Origin: Carposina sasakii
Taxonomy: Eukaryota; Arthropoda; Insecta; Lepidoptera; Carposinidae
Direction of reading: 5' to 3'
Assembly (NCBI GenBank): GCA_014607495.2
Contig: CP053150.1
Coordinates: forward strand, 13,660,495 to 13,724,494
DNA: 64,000 nt
The translations under genes and the position numbers were made by a program. Shown one piece after another: positions 1 through 11,652 of the stretch; the first letter of the stretch is position 1; each line of letters starts with the position of its first letter. Under the pieces are notes generated by a model that had not been told where the DNA came from, did not search any database, and saw only the letters and a list, made by a program, of their open reading frames with translations.

Positions 1-2503
1 GTAGGTATTAAGAATTAAAGTGAAGTAAGCTATTACAATTATATTTGTATAACAATAGGATTGAGGACTTCTTAATGTGTGCTTTCTAACGTTAGGCTAA
101 TAAATTAGAGCGGTCCCCCGACGCGACAAAATTTAATCAAAAATTTCATACGTACGGTCAACAGCAGGCCAAGATAACCATTTGCAGTTCAAAATTAGCG
201 GTTATGCCTCCGACATAAAGGTGGCACAAAGTCCCGAGTAGATAGTCTGACATGCTTTAGTTGGTACTTACGTAGTGTTAAAAGTTATTTTTTGCTTTTT
301 ATAGGGTTTAGCATTTTAAACCATTTGTCATAATGATTGCGTACTTTTTTTGGATCGGGGTTTTTTTTTTTTATTTTTTGCGAGATAAAAACGAATATGA
401 ATAGTAATTCATTTCTATACTTAAGTAATAGAGAATGTGACAGTAAGGAAAATCGTTTCATGATTACCTAAGGTTAATTCCACCATATGGCAAACGACTT
501 TCTTATTATTACTTTACTATACTGACTTACGATAAATAACTCAAATAAGTAACTAATCGAACACCAGGCGGGTTCAGCGAACGCACCAGGGGCTAGATGT
601 TTCTATTAACATTATCTGAACTGCTTGGGGCATTTATAGCTCGAATTCTTCGATCAAATGAACTATTCTGTCAAAAAGTTTAATACGCAGTATAATGGAA
701 AGTGACACTGTAATAAATAGTAAATTTTCTCTAAAGGAGGGCGCTAGAATCGAGGGTCAAATATTGTAGGTAGTTTCTATTAACATTATGAGCGTTTTGA
801 ACTGATGATGAATCTCTAAGGAATTGGGGCATTTAGAGAATTTTGGTAGCTCGAATTGTGGAGCTGCCGAAAAACAATTGGAACTTTTGTTAGGGGGAGC
901 AAAGCAAGTCGTTCATTAGACTTCGTACCTAATGCACCGACCTCAAATTATTGGTAAATGTTGCTTAAATAAGAGTGTAATAATTTTTAAGGCGTGGTCA
1001 GTCGCCACATACGCACTCTGGTATAATGCCTCCGACAAAACGCCCTTAGTAATACTAGGAGTATAAGGGTAGACACTGTTTAAAATTGATATTTGACAGC
1101 AAATTGTGTAGAACAAATTTAGGCATTTTTTAGCTTAAATAATATGAGATATAGGCGTGAGGTTATGTATGTATGTATGCATGCAATAATATTTAAATTC
1201 TTTTGTAAAAACATAAATATTATTAAGTTTACTTTAAAATTGCAGATATTTGGCGAGATTTCATTAAAGTTTTGGAGTGTTGCATTTTAGCAGAATTGCA
1301 GCCTCTACATGTAAGTAAGTGGTATATTTATTAGGTAATTAGACGAAGTGCTAGAATGTTAAGTGAACTGGCTTAGCGAGATGAATGGGAAGAGAGAAGC
1401 CACTGTACCGGATACTTTAAGATTTTTTCAAAGAAAAACTGCAGCGTATCCAAAAGTGGTTATAATTGATGGAAAACGGTGAAGTAGCAAAAAATAATAG
1501 TTTCACAGACGAAAAATAAAGTGTTATTGAAATTCTGTAAAACAATGAATGACAATAAAAAGTGCCCTGAGGAACCCCTGCAGAGTTTCTTGATAGTTCT
1601 TCTCAAAGTGGCCTAATCCAATATAGTTTTTGTGAGCTATAAATTTTTCGTAAACTTTAAAATGTAAATTTTTTATAAGGATTTAGAATAGGTGTAAAGA
1701 TACCAAATTGCTTTACGATATTTTTCTAGAATCATTTTGTTTTTGTGGCATTTCAAGTATTTTTATTTTTTCTCTTTTGCCAGGCCTAGTTTATTTGCCA
1801 GCCTAAGTAATATCGCCTCCAGTTATCTTTGCAAGTGAAACTGAGAATACAACCGCGTTACACATAAATTCAGGCCCCTGCGGGTCACTTTCACGGCTGA
1901 TTTAGTTTGCTCTATTAAATCTGTAGTTGTAGCTTTTAGATCTGAGTAGTTTTGTAGGTTTTTGTTTTATTTGACTCTTATCAATTGATATTGAAAACTA
2001 TCTTCATTTACGATATTTTGATTATCATCTTGTCGCTATTGTTTATTTTATTTATTTACCTATAGAAGTACATTAAAACATTTTTTTTAATTATACAAAG
2101 TGGTATAATTGCTAGCAATTCTTAAAGAAAAAAACCTAATGAAAACATCTTAACTGGTATAATAAACATTTTAGGCATGATTTCATTTACATTTTATATA
2201 AATACAAGTATGCATAATGTAAAAGGCAAGAATAATGTAAAAAAATATGTTGAAAGTTGATTCACAGTAAAAACTCAGCACATAGTTGGACAGATTTCAA
2301 ATATTTGTGGATAGTACGTGACTGATCGGCGCACGCGCCGAGTCGATGATCGCTTGCGTGCGATCGCAGCGGTAGCTAATACGATCATTGAATTGCAGTG
2401 CTTACAGTGTTAAGTTAATCATTTACCTTGGTCGTTTGTTAAATAACAAATAACTTAGATCTTAGTCCCATTTTGCTCCAACTATTTGTTCTTCGTATGT
2501 ACC
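1..2503. other. AT-rich DNA without recognised gene
   Basis: No open frame with protein-like content and no known repeat was recognised here apart from the two small duplications listed separately. Short homopolymer A and T runs are common. The region could be intergenic or intronic. Confidence 0.5.
597..862. repeat. Diverged local direct duplication
   Basis: Two stretches, about 597-652 and 773-862, share in the same order the blocks GTTTCTATTAACATTAT, TTGAACTG/CTGAACTG, TTGGGGCATTTA and TAGCTCGAATT. The second copy carries extra bases between the blocks. This looks like an old duplication of about 60 bp with later insertions or deletions. Confidence 0.6.
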
Positions 2504-2551
2504 TATATTTTATCAGATAATATCCAGTATATTTTATCAGATAATATCCAT
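2504..2551. repeat. 24-bp tandem duplication
   Basis: Two almost identical adjacent 24-base units containing TTTATCAGATAATATCCA. Only two copies are present. Confidence 0.85.
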
Positions 2552-2762
2552 TACGACTAACAGCCAATTTCTACTTGCATATCTCAGATTTAATGTTTAA
2601 TTTTATTATTTTCATACAAAATTTCAGATTAGAAATAAATAAATCCGAGATTCTTTTTGACCTCTCGTATTGAAATTGGCCGTAAGTGAAAAATGTTAAT
2701 AAATAAGTAACTAAAACACTGAAATTTATGATCGCATTAGATATATCTTTACTTTCTGTTTA

Positions 2763-3727
2763 TCTACACTAATATTATAAAGAGGAAAACTTTGTTTGTT
2801 TGGTTGTAATGAATAGGCTCAAAAACTACTGGACCGAATTTAAAAATTCTTTCACCGTTAGAATCCTTATAGGACCTGGATGAACATAGGCTATAAGAAT
2901 TTCCCGATATTCCCACGGGAAGGCGACAAACGGGAATTCTATATTTTTTACGAAAATCACTATACATATGAAGCTGAAATCGGGCATATATGTTCATTGG
3001 GGAGAGCAAGGGAGGACTAAAAACGGATATTCCCACGGGAAGGGGACAAACGGGAATTCATAATTTTTACGAAAACCGCTATACATATTAAGCTGAAATT
3101 GGGCATAGATGTTCATTAGGGACTGCAAGTAAGCACTAAGGACGAATTTCCCGAAATTCCCACGGGAAGGGGGCCAACGGGAATTAATTATTTTTATGAA
3201 AACGGTTACACATATGAATCTTAAGTTGGGCATATTTGTTTATTTGGGACCCCGAGGAAGCACTAGGAACGGATTTCTCGAAACTCCCACGGGAAGGGGA
3301 CAAACGGGAATTCATTTTTTTACGACAAGCGATACATATGAATTCGAAATTAGACCTGTACGTTCATTAGGGACTGCGAGGGAGCGCTAAGAACGAATTT
3401 TCCGAAATTCCCACGGGAAGGGGACTAACGGGAATTCAATTTTTTTACAAAAACCGCTGTACATGTGAAGCTAAAATCGGAGACTGCGGGGAAGCACTAA
3501 GAATTGATTTCCCGAAATTCCCACGGGAAGGGACTGTCTGTGCGTTTGTGCACGCTAATCTCAGGAACGGCTTAACCGATTTCGGTGCAGTTTTCAGGAA
3601 TATATTGTGACAGGTCCCACTTAACATATAGGCTACTTTTTATCCCGGGAAAATGTTTTTATCCCGGATAATTTCGACATTTTTTTTTTCTGTAGTCCAC
3701 GCGGACGGAGTCGCGGGCGTCCACTAG
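2763..3727 (+). mobile_element. Non-autonomous Helitron with internal minisatellite
   Basis: The element starts with TCTACACTAATATTATAAAG directly after an A and ends in GTCCACTAG directly before a T. This fits Helitron rules: 5' TC, 3' CTAG and insertion between A and T. Just before the 3' end, GGACG and CGTCC flank a short GC-rich loop, the expected terminal hairpin. The left part contains the phrase ACTACTGGACCGA, common in lepidopteran Helitrons. About 965 bp long, with no Rep/helicase coding sequence, so it would depend on an enzyme from elsewhere. Its middle is a tandem array, listed separately. Confidence 0.85.
2911..3540. repeat. Six-unit ~125-bp minisatellite inside Helitron
   Basis: The motif TCCCACGGGA recurs at 2911, 3031, 3158, 3285, 3409 and 3519, a spacing of 110-127 bp. 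Each unit also carries ACGGGAATT, a tract of T, a near-palindromic ATACATATGAA block and GTTCATTAGGGA. Units differ by point changes and small indels, so the array is not freshly expanded. Confidence 0.9.
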
Positions 3728-3728
3728 T

Positions 3729-3935
3729 TAATAATATAAATGCGAAAGTTTGTGAGTACCTATGGATGGATGAATGTTTGTTACTACACGTAAAAACGGC
3801 TGGAGCGATTTTAATAAAATTTAGTATGGAGTTAGCTGATACCCTGGATTAACACATATGCTACTTTTTATCCCGGGAAATTATTTTTATCCCGGATAAT
3901 TTCCGTCCACGCGGACGAAGTCGCGGGCGTCCACT
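3729..3935 (+). mobile_element. Second Helitron fragment, end to end with the first
   Basis: Starts immediately after the CTAG end of the preceding Helitron. It shares the 3' module of that family (CTACTTTTTATCCCGGG, ATCCCGGATAATTTC, CGCGGACGAAGTCGCGGGC) but has a different left part (ATAAATGCGAAAGTTTGTGAG, then ACGGCTGGAGCGATTTTAAT). It ends GTCCACTATG, so CTAG has decayed to CTAT. No clear 5' TC end was found. Confidence 0.7.
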
Positions 3936-4140
3936 ATGTCAAATAAAGGCATAAGAGATGTAAAATTAAATCTAGGATATCACATCTGTCGCTTAAAGTT
4001 ATCCTTGTTCACGAAAATAATACAATAGTTATAGAAAATATTGATTCTACAATATATAACCTAAAATTACCTGTCAAAAGTGGCGTTAGGTTATCCAGAA
4101 TCTAATATGAAGTGTTCATCACTAGCACTTAACATAATAT

Positions 4141-4301
4141 ATACGTACATAATAATCACGCCTCCTTCCCGGATGGGGTAGGCAGAGATCACGGATCTTC
4201 ATTTGCTACGATCCTGACACCCCTTTCGCTTCATCTACTTTCATGATATTCTTCATGCACGCTCGCCGGTTTAGGGTACTCTTGACCTGACCTTTCTTAA
4301 C
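4141..4301 (-). mobile_element. 5'-truncated LINE 3' end (same family as 49.3 kb)
   Basis: Reverse complement of this stretch matches the last ~140 bases of the LINE at 49301-50024 almost base for base: the segment encoding the last residues (..SAYPSGKEA), the GGCGTGATTATTATGTACG tail, and the upstream CGTGCATGAAGAATATC block. It is a typical very short 5'-truncated insertion. It encodes only the extreme C-terminus, with small differences from the 49-kb copy. Confidence 0.85.
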
Positions 4302-7300
4302 ATAAACTTATTTCACAATTTTATTTGTTCATTTTGTAAGAACCGTTTGCAATGTAGGTAGATATCTGCCGAAGTATCGATGTCGCATGCGAGAAGAGCC
4401 TCCTAGACGAGTCATTACGGGACCCTGTCGGGGCAGGTTCAGGCTTTTTATTCGTCTGTACGTGCAGGTATCCCCGCTATGCAATTACTACCTTTTTACA
4501 GTCGGGTACAGTGTACATTTTATAGAGATTCAACTTGGCTGTGTTTTTACCAGATTTACCCGACAGAGCATTGTTGTATACAATTGTTCTAAGGAGTTGT
4601 AGATGGATGTGTCTACTTTTAACCACGGTTTAGGGTGGTACAGTTAAATTAATAGCAATGATTTTGCAACAACTTGTTGTTACAGTTATATGTCTCTAAT
4701 CTAATCATGTCTTTTCAGCAAATTCTTCTTAATAATATTTTTTATTATGCCAACACTCATTTTATTATAACTTTTTTGTTGCTTTCTCTTCAATATATCC
4801 TGATAAACAAATAAATACACAATTCAATATTTCATTAGGGTGACATCCTTCTCCGTACTCGCAAATATATGTATGCAAAATTTCAAGAAGGTTGAGTAAA
4901 TAAAGCGTGAAGAAGTAATAAACAAACATACATTCGCACTTAAGATATTAGCTAGAATATGATTAGTTAAGGGTTTGATTCACTGCATAGTATCTACTCT
5001 ACGACCCAAGATGGCACGTGGCGATGTAATCTCGTTTCTCAGCTTATTTCTTTTTGCTCAACACACTGACCCACTTTGAGCCATCCTTATTAAAAAGTAT
5101 TTATACAGTTAGCTAGGATCTCTTTCTTGTCTATTTTTAATACGGTCGAGTGCTCTCGTACGTTTTTAATGGAGTGCCAGTAACCTTTTGATAATTCTTC
5201 GTAACTTGAATTGAGAAAATGTGAGTAAAGTATTTACAGTGTCTCTTTTCGATCTCAACTCGTGAATAGAATATATATACATATTGTGTAGATATATACA
5301 GCTCGAATGTGTGATATTTATTTATTATGTATGTATTTATTTATTATCAGTACAAAAAATAAGTAAATGATCAGTAAATTATAAATTACTGGGGAGTTCA
5401 GGGGTGATCCCTCAGGCGATGAACTAGAAACTTATAACTGATTACTAACATCCTGACCGCGCTATGGTAGACGTAGGTGTAAGGGTCTCCTTCGTAACTT
5501 TGCAGCTCCGACTTTCTCATTTTGGAAACACAATTATGTGAATATATAGGTATGTATGTAAATATAACAGTATGTTGTTTTGCTAAAAATCTATCTTAAA
5601 AATATTTACAAACGACGCTCGGTTAGCTGAAAAACCTTGATAGTTATTGAGGTTAATAATTAAATGACACACAAGTGAAATATTTTCTCTATTTGCATGT
5701 TAATAGACACCGTGTTGGAAACACTGTCGCATTCCTCAGACCCACACGCACATTTTCACGATTGGTCGCGTCCCATTTTACCGAGAGCGTTTTGTTCGAC
5801 TAATATCGTTTCGCAATCCGTTGTCGAAAACTTTGACAATAGGGGTCCGTCGTGTTGTATGTAGTGAAGCAACCAATGTCGACAGTTTACTGGCTGTGGC
5901 CTTGACAAATAGTGTTTTGCATAAATCGCGGAAAATTTGATTTGCATTTTTTCGTGCTTTGACTCTGCCGAATTTTGCCGGGTACTTTGGTTACTTGCCT
6001 ACAGAACAACAGGACTAGGGTGAGAGTTACATAGTTCACATCTAAATATCAAATCCAAAGAGCTATAATAACTAGACAAAGTAGGTAGTTTTAGTAGTAA
6101 TTGTATGCACTGCGTGTAAAAAGTGAGTACAATGTACTTCTTTCAGTGCAATTTCTTTTAGCCTTGATAATTTTTCTTTCAAGCATGCCATTCCTGAAGC
6201 CGATTAATTGAGTAAGACGAACTCGTGGTACAATAGGGCGTTAATATGCATACTGGCATACTGAGATAAAATTGTCACATAGGCAATTGATGACTCGAGT
6301 TTATCAAAATGGCTATCCTTATATTATATCAACTGTGAAAAGGACAAAAGCACTGAAGCCCATCTAGATCGCAATCGAGTAATTTTTTTATTAGTTCATG
6401 ACGTTTCTGAACTCAAGCTGACGGAATCGTGATATCAATATGTGTCAAGTCTCGAAGTAGAAGACTTTGTTTTAAATTTAATTATAGATATAGATTTTCT
6501 TAAGTTCAATTGTACAATCTAATTGTAGAGGGTGGGTTTTTTATACCACTGACTGCAATACACACAAATACGCAACATACGGAAGGGTACTATAGTTTAT
6601 ATTTTAAACCGGCGCTTCCTAGTTTCAATCACCTACGTAAACCTATTATCCCAATCCTCAATCATTTAAATGTCAATTATATAATACTTCATTATGTACT
6701 AGTTATTACATGTTAAAATCTACATTATAATTACTTACATACTATTTGTTCTGTACAATACAATAGATGACACCCACCAGACAACTGACCTATACTTTTT
6801 AGTGCATAGGACATGCCTCTTTTTGCTATTGTTATAAATATCAAAATGTGTTGCCTTAACTATGCTATGTGGTCGTGGAGTTAACAAAGATCAAATAAAA
6901 AACAGAAGTGATAATGTCAATGATTGATAAGTTGTAAAACAGGAACTAGGCTTTCTTGTGAATAGATTAGCCGATCGATTTTGGGTCAGCATCTAATTAT
7001 GATGATTAAGTGAGAGTAAAGTTAACAGAATGGATACCTACTTCTGTTTGTTTTGTAAAAGTTTGTATATCATTAGGTAGATTACAGACAAGTTCAGAAA
7101 ATATGATTGCTCTTAATTTATATTTTCGTGTAGTAACTTTAAATTTATAATTAAAATAAAGTGAATAAGTAGTATGTACTTACCTACCTATAATATAACT
7201 TAACAAAGTAATCTAGGTTTATAATAATTATCGTGTTTGGATTAGCAAAAGTGTAGATTCATATCTATTAGATTACCATAAAATTCGTCGGTAAACTGCC

Positions 7301-7424
7301 ACACACATATGACAAGAACAGTCGAATATACAACTGCATAATCGATTCAGATTCACACACCTGACGATTGCTTAATAGGCATCAATGACAATGACACTAC
7401 TGTATTTGATTTAATCTACATAAA
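4302..7424. other. AT-rich DNA, one old repeat scrap
   Basis: No gene recognised. Open frames at 4387-4602 (+), 5756-5947 (-) and 6510-6716 (+) are short, have no recognisable motif and lie in AT-rich sequence. A family A repeat copy is annotated inside at 5400-5548. (TATG)n-like scraps near 5325-5340 and 5550 may be remains of retroelement tails. Confidence 0.4.
5400..5548 (+). repeat. Interspersed repeat family A copy
   Basis: Recognised by comparison with 44780-44992 and 51268-51432: CTCAGGCGAT, then GGTGTAAGGGTCTCCTT, TGCAGCTC and a block ending near CATTTTGGAAACACAATTATGTG. Diverged and without coding content. Its class is unknown to me; a LINE 3' region or a SINE are both possible. Confidence 0.55.
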
Positions 7425-7426
7425 CT

Positions 7427-7466
7427 TACGCCCATTTCCTTTTTGGGGGAAGCAGAGCCGTCACTA
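7427..7466 (-). repeat. Degenerate LINE/S1 tail scrap
   Basis: ACGCCCATTTCC followed by GGGGGAAGCAGAG resembles the reverse complement of the CTCTGCCTACCCC...GGCGTGATT 3' end used by the LINE at 49 kb and by family S1. Too short and diverged for certainty. Confidence 0.3.
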
Positions 7467-7794
7467 CTTGGTACACATACGTTCACTCTTTATATGATCT
7501 AGTTAAAATATATGATGATTTGTATACGAAAGTGTTATATACAAGCACCTGTCACATTATGTATGTGATAAGTCATGTTCTGAAAATCATTTATGTATAG
7601 GTAGGTTTAATGTATTTGAATACTTGTTTTTGGTGTAATCGATTCTGTAGCAATATCTTTGAGACATCACTTGTAGGCGTAGGTGCATGGTATCACTTAG
7701 GCGGTGATGGACAGTGTATTATTTTATAGTGTCTGTTCGATTGTATATTTATATTAGGGATGATTCAGCCTTTGCTAATGCTTTGCTATGTTTC

Positions 7795-7898
7795 AGAAGA
7801 ATACATCAGCTGCATCTCCTTACGCGCATGTCAGAAAAGTTGACTGAGAAACTACGCTCGTTCAGGCGATAACAGCAACTTGTCACTGATCGTCGTGT
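7795..7898 (+). repeat. Interspersed repeat family A copy
   Basis: Contains ATACATCAGCTGCATCTCCT, then AAAGTTGACTGAGAAACTACG, TTCAGGCGATAA and CTTGTCACTGATCGT, in the order seen in the 44.8-kb and 51.3-kb copies. The left end begins at the ATACATCAGC block. Confidence 0.65.
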
Positions 7899-7929
7899 AT
7901 ATATGACATGTATGTATAGATGTGATACA

Positions 7930-8002
7930 TTTTAATCACGTCTTCTTTCTGGAGGTCCTGTCCTGCTACGATCCTTCTCCGGTTGATGGTTTTAGGAGAG
8001 GA
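7930..8002 (-). repeat. Degenerate LINE 3' end scrap
   Basis: AATCACGTCTTCTTTCTGGA followed by CTGCTACGATCC and CTCCGGTTGATGGTTTTAGG parallels the copy at 4141-4301 (AATCACGCCTCCTTCCCGGA, TTGCTACGATCC, CGCCGGTTTAGG), with internal deletions. An old, decayed relative of the 49-kb LINE. Confidence 0.5.
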
Positions 8003-9449
8003 ATTGGACAAAAAATATGCATTACACTCATCTACAAGAACATTTCCTACTAATCGCACTAACTGTGTGTCATACCTACAGTCTTTAAAGTCAAAGCCGT
8101 TTAACCTAGAAAGTTGGCATTTGACACGCTTTTAGCTCTCAAAGATTAGCATAAAAACAAACCGCGCGTTTTATAACCAGGTTATTTCTTTCACGTTTTA
8201 ATTTGAAAATAAACGTTTTTTTTCCTCATAATTTGACAACCATTAGTACGTCTGCTGTAAGCGACGAATCACTTAACCATAATTGACCGTGTGTATTACC
8301 GTATATTAACCTGTGGTAAGACTTCGTGATTTAGTTTTAGTGATTGCTATCAGTGGATTTTGCTTCATAAGTATAGAGATGCAGAGTTCATATTAGAAGC
8401 ATATGTAATATTGTCAGGGCATAGGTATAAAGTGATATCCCACACTTGCGATTGTTACGCAAAAGGTCAAGAGTGGGCGGTTTTACTCGGAGGTTTAGAA
8501 GAAATTACAACTAACGATATATTATATTGCAAGCGCATTGTTCGTAAATTATTACTCGAGGAACTAGTCGTTATGTGACTGAGAGAGTTGATATTTACTT
8601 TTGAGCGATGACTTATTTTACATGCACTGAAGATAGAATATTTGGCAATTCTGTTTTATAATTTCTAGAATACCCTAAACTGACATTATGCTACATTAAA
8701 ATATCAAACGAAAAAAGGATTTTTAACAATAAAACTGTCAATGAAAATTATGTTTAGGTACCTATTACTATAGGCATGTGACCGCATATTCATAATTAAA
8801 ATCACTGAAATAACCGCAGAAACCGAATAAGGTCTCTCTGGACTCTAAGGTATTTTCTATGATTATGGCGGCATAAACGAATTATGCCTAATACGGCACC
8901 ACTGACGTGTTACGTTAAATTTTTAATATGACCCGTGAGAACAAGGCTCGTGTGCCAGATTTGATTTATAAAACAACTATATCTATGTTTGTATATTATT
9001 ATCATCTATCGCACGTGCATGGAAAATAAACAATATTATTATAGAGTCGAGTAAAGAAGGCTCAATTCTCAAATTACTAAAAACTCATAGAACGATAGAA
9101 ATGCTACTTCTGGGTTGTTCTAAACCCAACATAATGAAAATTTCTGTCACCTCAATTATATTTATTGTAACATAAATAAATGGCTTGCTGGAAGAAGAAG
9201 TTTTAAGTGAAGTCTTTATCTTCTATTGCAATATGCATACCATTGCTCCTGGATTTGTCTATTTGTAACCTTGATGTTTCTTTACTGTTTTGTACTCTGT
9301 TACTCATACTTAATTGGTGATACTCAGGTTCTATCTGTTAAATGTAAATAAGCGAATGCTATTGCCACACAAACCTATAAAGGTTTATAGGCAATTTAAT
9401 AAAAAAATGTATCATATATTGTACTTACCTAAATAAATAAATAAATAAA
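8003..9449. other. AT-rich DNA, one unexplained open frame
   Basis: An open frame of about 72 codons (8360-8578, +) opens at a TTG codon. It has fairly even amino-acid use but no recognisable domain. No convincing splice sites or start context were seen beside it. The rest is AT-rich with no recognised repeat. Confidence 0.35.
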
Positions 9450-9562
9450 ATAAATAAGAGATCTCTGGGAGAGATAAGCTTGCCATTGTACATGCATCTC
9501 TTCTTTAATGTTGTATGCCATATTTCTTTTTGTGTATGTGCAATAAAGAATAAAGAATAAAT
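9450..9562 (+). mobile_element. 3' end of a jockey/R1-type LINE
   Basis: GAGAGATAAGCTTGCCATTG, TTTCTTTTTGTGTATGTG and a terminal CAATAAAGAATAAAGAATAA resemble the 3' untranslated ends of lepidopteran LINEs that finish in short A-rich repeats. Only the last ~110 bp are present, consistent with strong 5' truncation. The clade is an inference from memory of such tails. Confidence 0.5.
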
Positions 9563-10252
9563 GTAAATTTCGCATTAACACATTTAACTTACTTTATATA
9601 AAAAATAACTTGTTACATAATAATAAAATAACATAGAGAATAAGTCGTTAGATAATAATCTTAGAATTAGTCAACAATGAGCCACTTTCACTTAATTATT
9701 ATTAAAATAGTCGTTTTTGTGGCATTATGTTCTCGTTTATGTAATTTTAGACAAGTTTTAACATAATTACTCCATTCTAGAAGGCGAGTAATCTAAACCG
9801 GAAAATACCTAACACACCAACAAAATACCAGGTATTTGTCAAGGTATTTTTTTTTATATTCTGAGATAAAGAATAAAGCACTTGAGGCCTTCTTGCGTTA
9901 ATCTATATTTAATTCTATTTCGATTTATAGCTCATATTGCTTGTTGTTGACACAGAACAGAAATCCGATGAAAGTAGTATAAGTATTTTCTAGATAACTG
10001 TTTTAATGTTGATATCATGGACCAATTAATATAATTGGTGCGCATCACATGCACCCGTAGCAACGTAGCATATAGCGCAGCAAATCTCTGGTGGTTCCTT
10101 TCCACCTTGCCTATGCCATCAAGTAGCATAGTTTTACATTGAATGACGTGCTTCATTTCCTCCAATAGATCGATATGTAAGTTTATAAGCTATGTATTAT
10201 TTATTTATTTATTTATTTATTCCATATACAGTAGACACTCTTATAATCTATT
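9563..10252. other. AT-rich DNA with a TTTA microsatellite
   Basis: No gene recognised. A (TTTA)n tract of about 25 bp lies at 10200-10222. A 77-codon minus-strand open frame (9932-10165) has no recognisable motif. Confidence 0.4.
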
Positions 10253-10621
10253 CAGGTGTTTTTTTTGTGGCCACCATTAACGAAGGGTACGTACTCTATA
10301 CATAAAATAAAGTAAGTTTATGCAAAAAAAAATGTGGGATTTTTTTTTATTTTTTTAAATTACTTGATCGGGCGAAATTTATAGTGTCTAGTGTTTATGT
10401 TAGTTTTTTTATAGACAGATATTAATTATTTCTCGTGATAAAATCTTGCTACGCGCGTCTATGTGCATTTATGCAGAAAAACGCAGTCTATTTACTCAAC
10501 TTTGGACCCTAATATTTTAGAAACCAGACACTTCCCAGGTATGCTTCCATGGAGAACAATGATCGTGATGATGAAGAGATTCCGTAGTTTTCGGGAACGT
10601 TTACGACCAAAAATCATCCTG
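10253..10621 (-). mobile_element. MITE family M3 copy
   Basis: Matches the reverse complement of 56119-56500 over nearly its whole length: ACTTCCCAGGTATGCTT, TTCCGTAGTTTTCGGGAACG, ATCTTGCTACGCGCG and GGGTACGTACTCTATA are shared. The right end reads ATCATCCTG followed by TA. The left end TTCAGGTG is a decayed CAGGATG terminus. About 370 bp, non-coding, short terminal inverted repeats, probable TA target site, so a Tc1/mariner-type non-autonomous element. The 71-codon open frame inside it (10463-10678) is not taken as a gene. Confidence 0.75.
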
Positions 10622-10714
10622 TATACACTGCCAAACTGCTCAGCAGTTTATCGGCATCAATATATGGACGTTCATTGATACTTTACGGTGCAGTAACATG
10701 ACGTGAGAGATTCT

Positions 10715-10970
10715 ATACATACATACATATAATCACGCCTTTATCCCTTACGGGGTAGGCAGAGCACCAAGGGCCGATAGAACCACATGGTGCCACTTCT
10801 GACAATTTTGAGGGTATAGTAGAGATGTTCAGTTCGGTTGATACAGGTGGTCAGCCCATCGCCTACAAACACCAAGACCCTCTTGTCCCTCTACTGACTT
10901 GTACAGTATGCCCGGGAGGAGAAGCAGCTGTCGTATTATACGTTTTTTTTTCACTCCCAGAGCAGCATAG
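10715..10970 (-). mobile_element. Retroelement family S1 copy (LINE-tailed)
   Basis: Reverse complement ends CTCTGCCTACCCCGTAAGGG, then AAAGGCGTGATT and a (TATG)n tail. This 3' end is nearly the same as that of the LINE at 49301-50024. Upstream, GTGGTTCTATCGGCCC and a CTATACCCTCAAAATTG-type block match the copies at 33.2, 36.1 and 41.9 kb; the copy reaches at least CTCCCAGAGCAGCATAG. It may be a SINE borrowing the LINE tail, or the end of a related LINE. Confidence 0.75.
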
Positions 10971-11423
10971 AGATTCTATTGTGATGATTAATACAATTAC
11001 TACCTAGTAATGCGCTTTTATACGACTAATTATGACATATAAGTACTTATGCACTTTAATAAAACGGATATGTGCATTTATTGACATATTTTATTGTTAG
11101 TGATATCATAGTAGGTATATATTATCCGGGGGCATGTTAGCCAAGAATTTTGATTAAGGTTTAAAGTTTGTGAAGGCTTTGTGGAGTTAGAAGCTTGGCT
11201 CTACAAGAGATCCGATATTTTTTTGATAGTGGATCTCTAGATGCCTCCATTTTATATAAAAAAAATTGCTTGATTAATTACGATGTCTAGATTTATAGCC
11301 ATCTTACAAGGAGTTACATTTGAGGAGAGGGTTTTTGCGGCCTGCGAATTTAAAACATCAATGGAAGATATGCTTTTTATTTAAAGTTATTGCTTAGTGC
11401 GTGCAATGTTTTTATTTATATAT
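10971..11423. other. AT-rich DNA, nothing recognised
   Basis: No gene, terminal repeat or known family was recognised. Confidence 0.4.
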
Positions 11424-11652
11424 ATTCACACACTTCACAACACATTGACCTAGTCCCACACTAAGATCCCTAAGGTCTTGTGTCGTGGGTACTAAGCAAC
11501 GGTATATAAATACATAGATAAGTATATAAACATCCATGACTCGGAAACAAACATCGATATTCATCACATCAATGTTTGCACCTACCGAGATTCGAACCCA
11601 GGACCTATGGCGTCGCAGGCAGGGCCACTACCAACTACACCAATCGGCCGTC
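11424..11652 (-). mobile_element. tRNA-derived SINE (SINE-b), near full length
   Basis: On the minus strand the head reads GACGGCCGATTGGTGTAGTT and carries a box A-like TGGTGTAGTTGG (plus-strand 11631-11642) and a box B GGGTTCGAATCTC (11587-11599), the internal RNA polymerase III promoter of a tRNA-like head. The body contains CATTGATGTGATGAATATCG, TTAGTACCCACGACACAAG and ends GTGTGTGAATATATATAAAT. The tail region is found alone at 28.1, 31.7 and 32.4 kb and with part of the head at 40.8 kb. No clear target-site duplication was found. Confidence 0.85.

Noticed and set aside
2764..3390. Several 60-90-codon frames
   Set aside because: They repeat with the Helitron minisatellite units and are not coding.
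2911..3540. Possible CRISPR array
   Set aside because: Whole ~125-bp units repeat with no constant short repeat alternating with unique spacers, and the array sits in a eukaryotic Helitron.
8360..8578. 72-codon open frame
   Set aside because: It opens at TTG, not ATG, with no splice sites or recognisable motif.
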